Assembly: GCA_910587105.1 (NCBI GenBank)
Contig: CAJUMB010000027.1
Location: 1 to 43,931, forward strand
Source: an uncultured Lachnospiraceae bacterium
GTDB taxonomy: Bacteria; Bacillota; Clostridia; Lachnospirales; Lachnospiraceae
Length of the DNA stretch: 43,931 nt
Direction: 5' to 3'
Position numbers and translations under genes: made by a program. Each line of letters starts with the position of its first letter. Positions within the stretch are counted from its first letter, which is position 1. Shown here one piece after another: positions 43,260 through 43,931 of this stretch. Under the pieces are notes generated by a model, which had not been told where the DNA came from, ran no database searches, and worked only from the letters and a program-made list of their open reading frames with translations.

Positions 43260-43931
43260 CTATATGAGTTTTAAGGTTTCCGGGGCAGCTCCCTGCTCTC
43301 TCAGGAACTGAAAGGTATTGTCAAGAGTAAGAATAACTGGTTTTTGTTTTAGCAGATTGATGGCAGCTTCATAATAGTCATCCGGAGGGAAATCCTCGTT
43401 ATCTGACAGCATATGATAAATACTGGCAAGTATATCCTTGTAATAGCAATGATCGCCTTTTTCCTGCCGCATCGCTTGGAGAGGCGTTGATATTTGACCG
43501 CAAAATAAGGGTCTTTCTTACTTTTTACAGTGGCAAGGGCGCACTGGATGAACAGTGCGGACAGTTCTGTGATCCCGGTAACCGCTACGATCTGCTTGAT
43601 CTGAACGTCATATTGATGGCTCCGGAGGAAAAGCTCCGCTCCAATCCCACCAATGGATCTGTTGATAAAATCTATGCGGGCTTTAGCATGGGTCATCTTG
43701 AATTTCTGCTCTTTCAGGATGTGTACCCATAGACGGCGTCCATGACTTTGTCTTTGGAAGCCTTAACCCTGCGGTCGGGCAGGGAACGGCATTTTTCTTC
43801 ATCGAATAGTTTCCCAGAAAGCAGGTAGTCCATGATGCGTGTGGCGGAAAGCCCGAAAGGGTCTGGCAGGACACAGCACGGTAAACGCACGTTTTTATAT
43901 CTTTTCAATGAGAAAAAAATATGCTATATTC
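43260..43931 (-). pseudogene. IS110-family transposase, frameshifted and internally deleted
   Basis: Read on the minus strand, pieces of one IS110-type transposase appear in successive frames. The first (from the window edge to 43714) has DPFGLSATRIMDYLLSGK and SKDKVMDAVYGY. After a one-base shift near 43720 it continues HILKEQKFKMTHAKARIDFI and VAVTGITELSAL. The middle of the second catalytic half is missing. It resumes AVKSKKDPYFAVKYQRLSKR-like sequence (ATVKSKKDPYF, VKYQRLSKR), then shifts again to DILASIYHMLSDNEDF and ends at 43260. At least two frameshifts and an internal deletion make it non-functional. The N-terminal DEDD half lies outside the window. Confidence 0.82.

Overview
The window looks like a Bacillota chromosome, most likely a gut Lachnospiraceae (class Clostridia). 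The evidence is the tig-clpP-clpX-lon-engB run, a complete F1Fo ATP synthase operon with an anaerobe-type c subunit, strong Shine-Dalgarno (SD) sites, TTG/GTG starts, TTQ-repeat AlbA regulators and AAA/PD-(D/E)XK proteins. No rRNA, tRNA or CRISPR array was seen. Assignment below class level is inference.

Layout. 1-11.1 kb (all minus strand): trigger factor, ClpP, ClpX, Lon and EngB run into the EcfA1-EcfA2-EcfT vitamin-transporter core and then truA, which is cut by the window edge. ecfT and truA were once only one base apart. They are now separated by about 1.8 kb carrying a SatD-family protein and a DUF3307 membrane protein, bounded by a 44-bp duplication of the ecfT 3' end. 11.2-17 kb: a DJ-1/PfpI protein, then an accessory block with an AlbA/wHTH regulator carrying a TTQ repeat and two divergent paralogues of an AAA ATPase plus PD-(D/E)XK nuclease. 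17-23.3 kb (minus): a gluconate/aldonate catabolic operon of GntP permease, IlvD/Edd dehydratase, two PfkB sugar kinases and KDPG aldolase, which together form a semi-phosphorylative Entner-Doudoroff route. 23.7-28.3 kb: a CYTH protein, proC, a small membrane protein, a lytic transglycosylase-like protein and aspS. 28.4-31.9 kb: three tandem secreted paralogues with fibronectin-like C-termini, all with TTG starts. 32-39.4 kb (minus): atpZ-I-B-E-F-H-A-G-D-C. Its c subunit has two glutamates placed as in the two-carboxylate Na+ rotor of Fusobacterium. 39.4-43.9 kb: a gene-poor, decayed region with two orphan XRE regulators, several miniature inverted-repeat elements and a broken IS110-family transposase.

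Two miniature element families stand out. Family A (about 166 bp, CTAG-bounded) has two near-identical copies and several degraded ones. Family B (about 164 bp, CTAG/TTAG-bounded) has two copies whose central hairpins differ by four compensatory base-pair changes, while GCGGAGGAA and GACGACAACGC on either side are kept. That points to a selected RNA or single-stranded DNA structure. The best candidates for something undescribed are the SatD/DUF3307 insert between ecfT and truA, the family B structured element, and the AAA-nuclease pair with its AlbA regulator.
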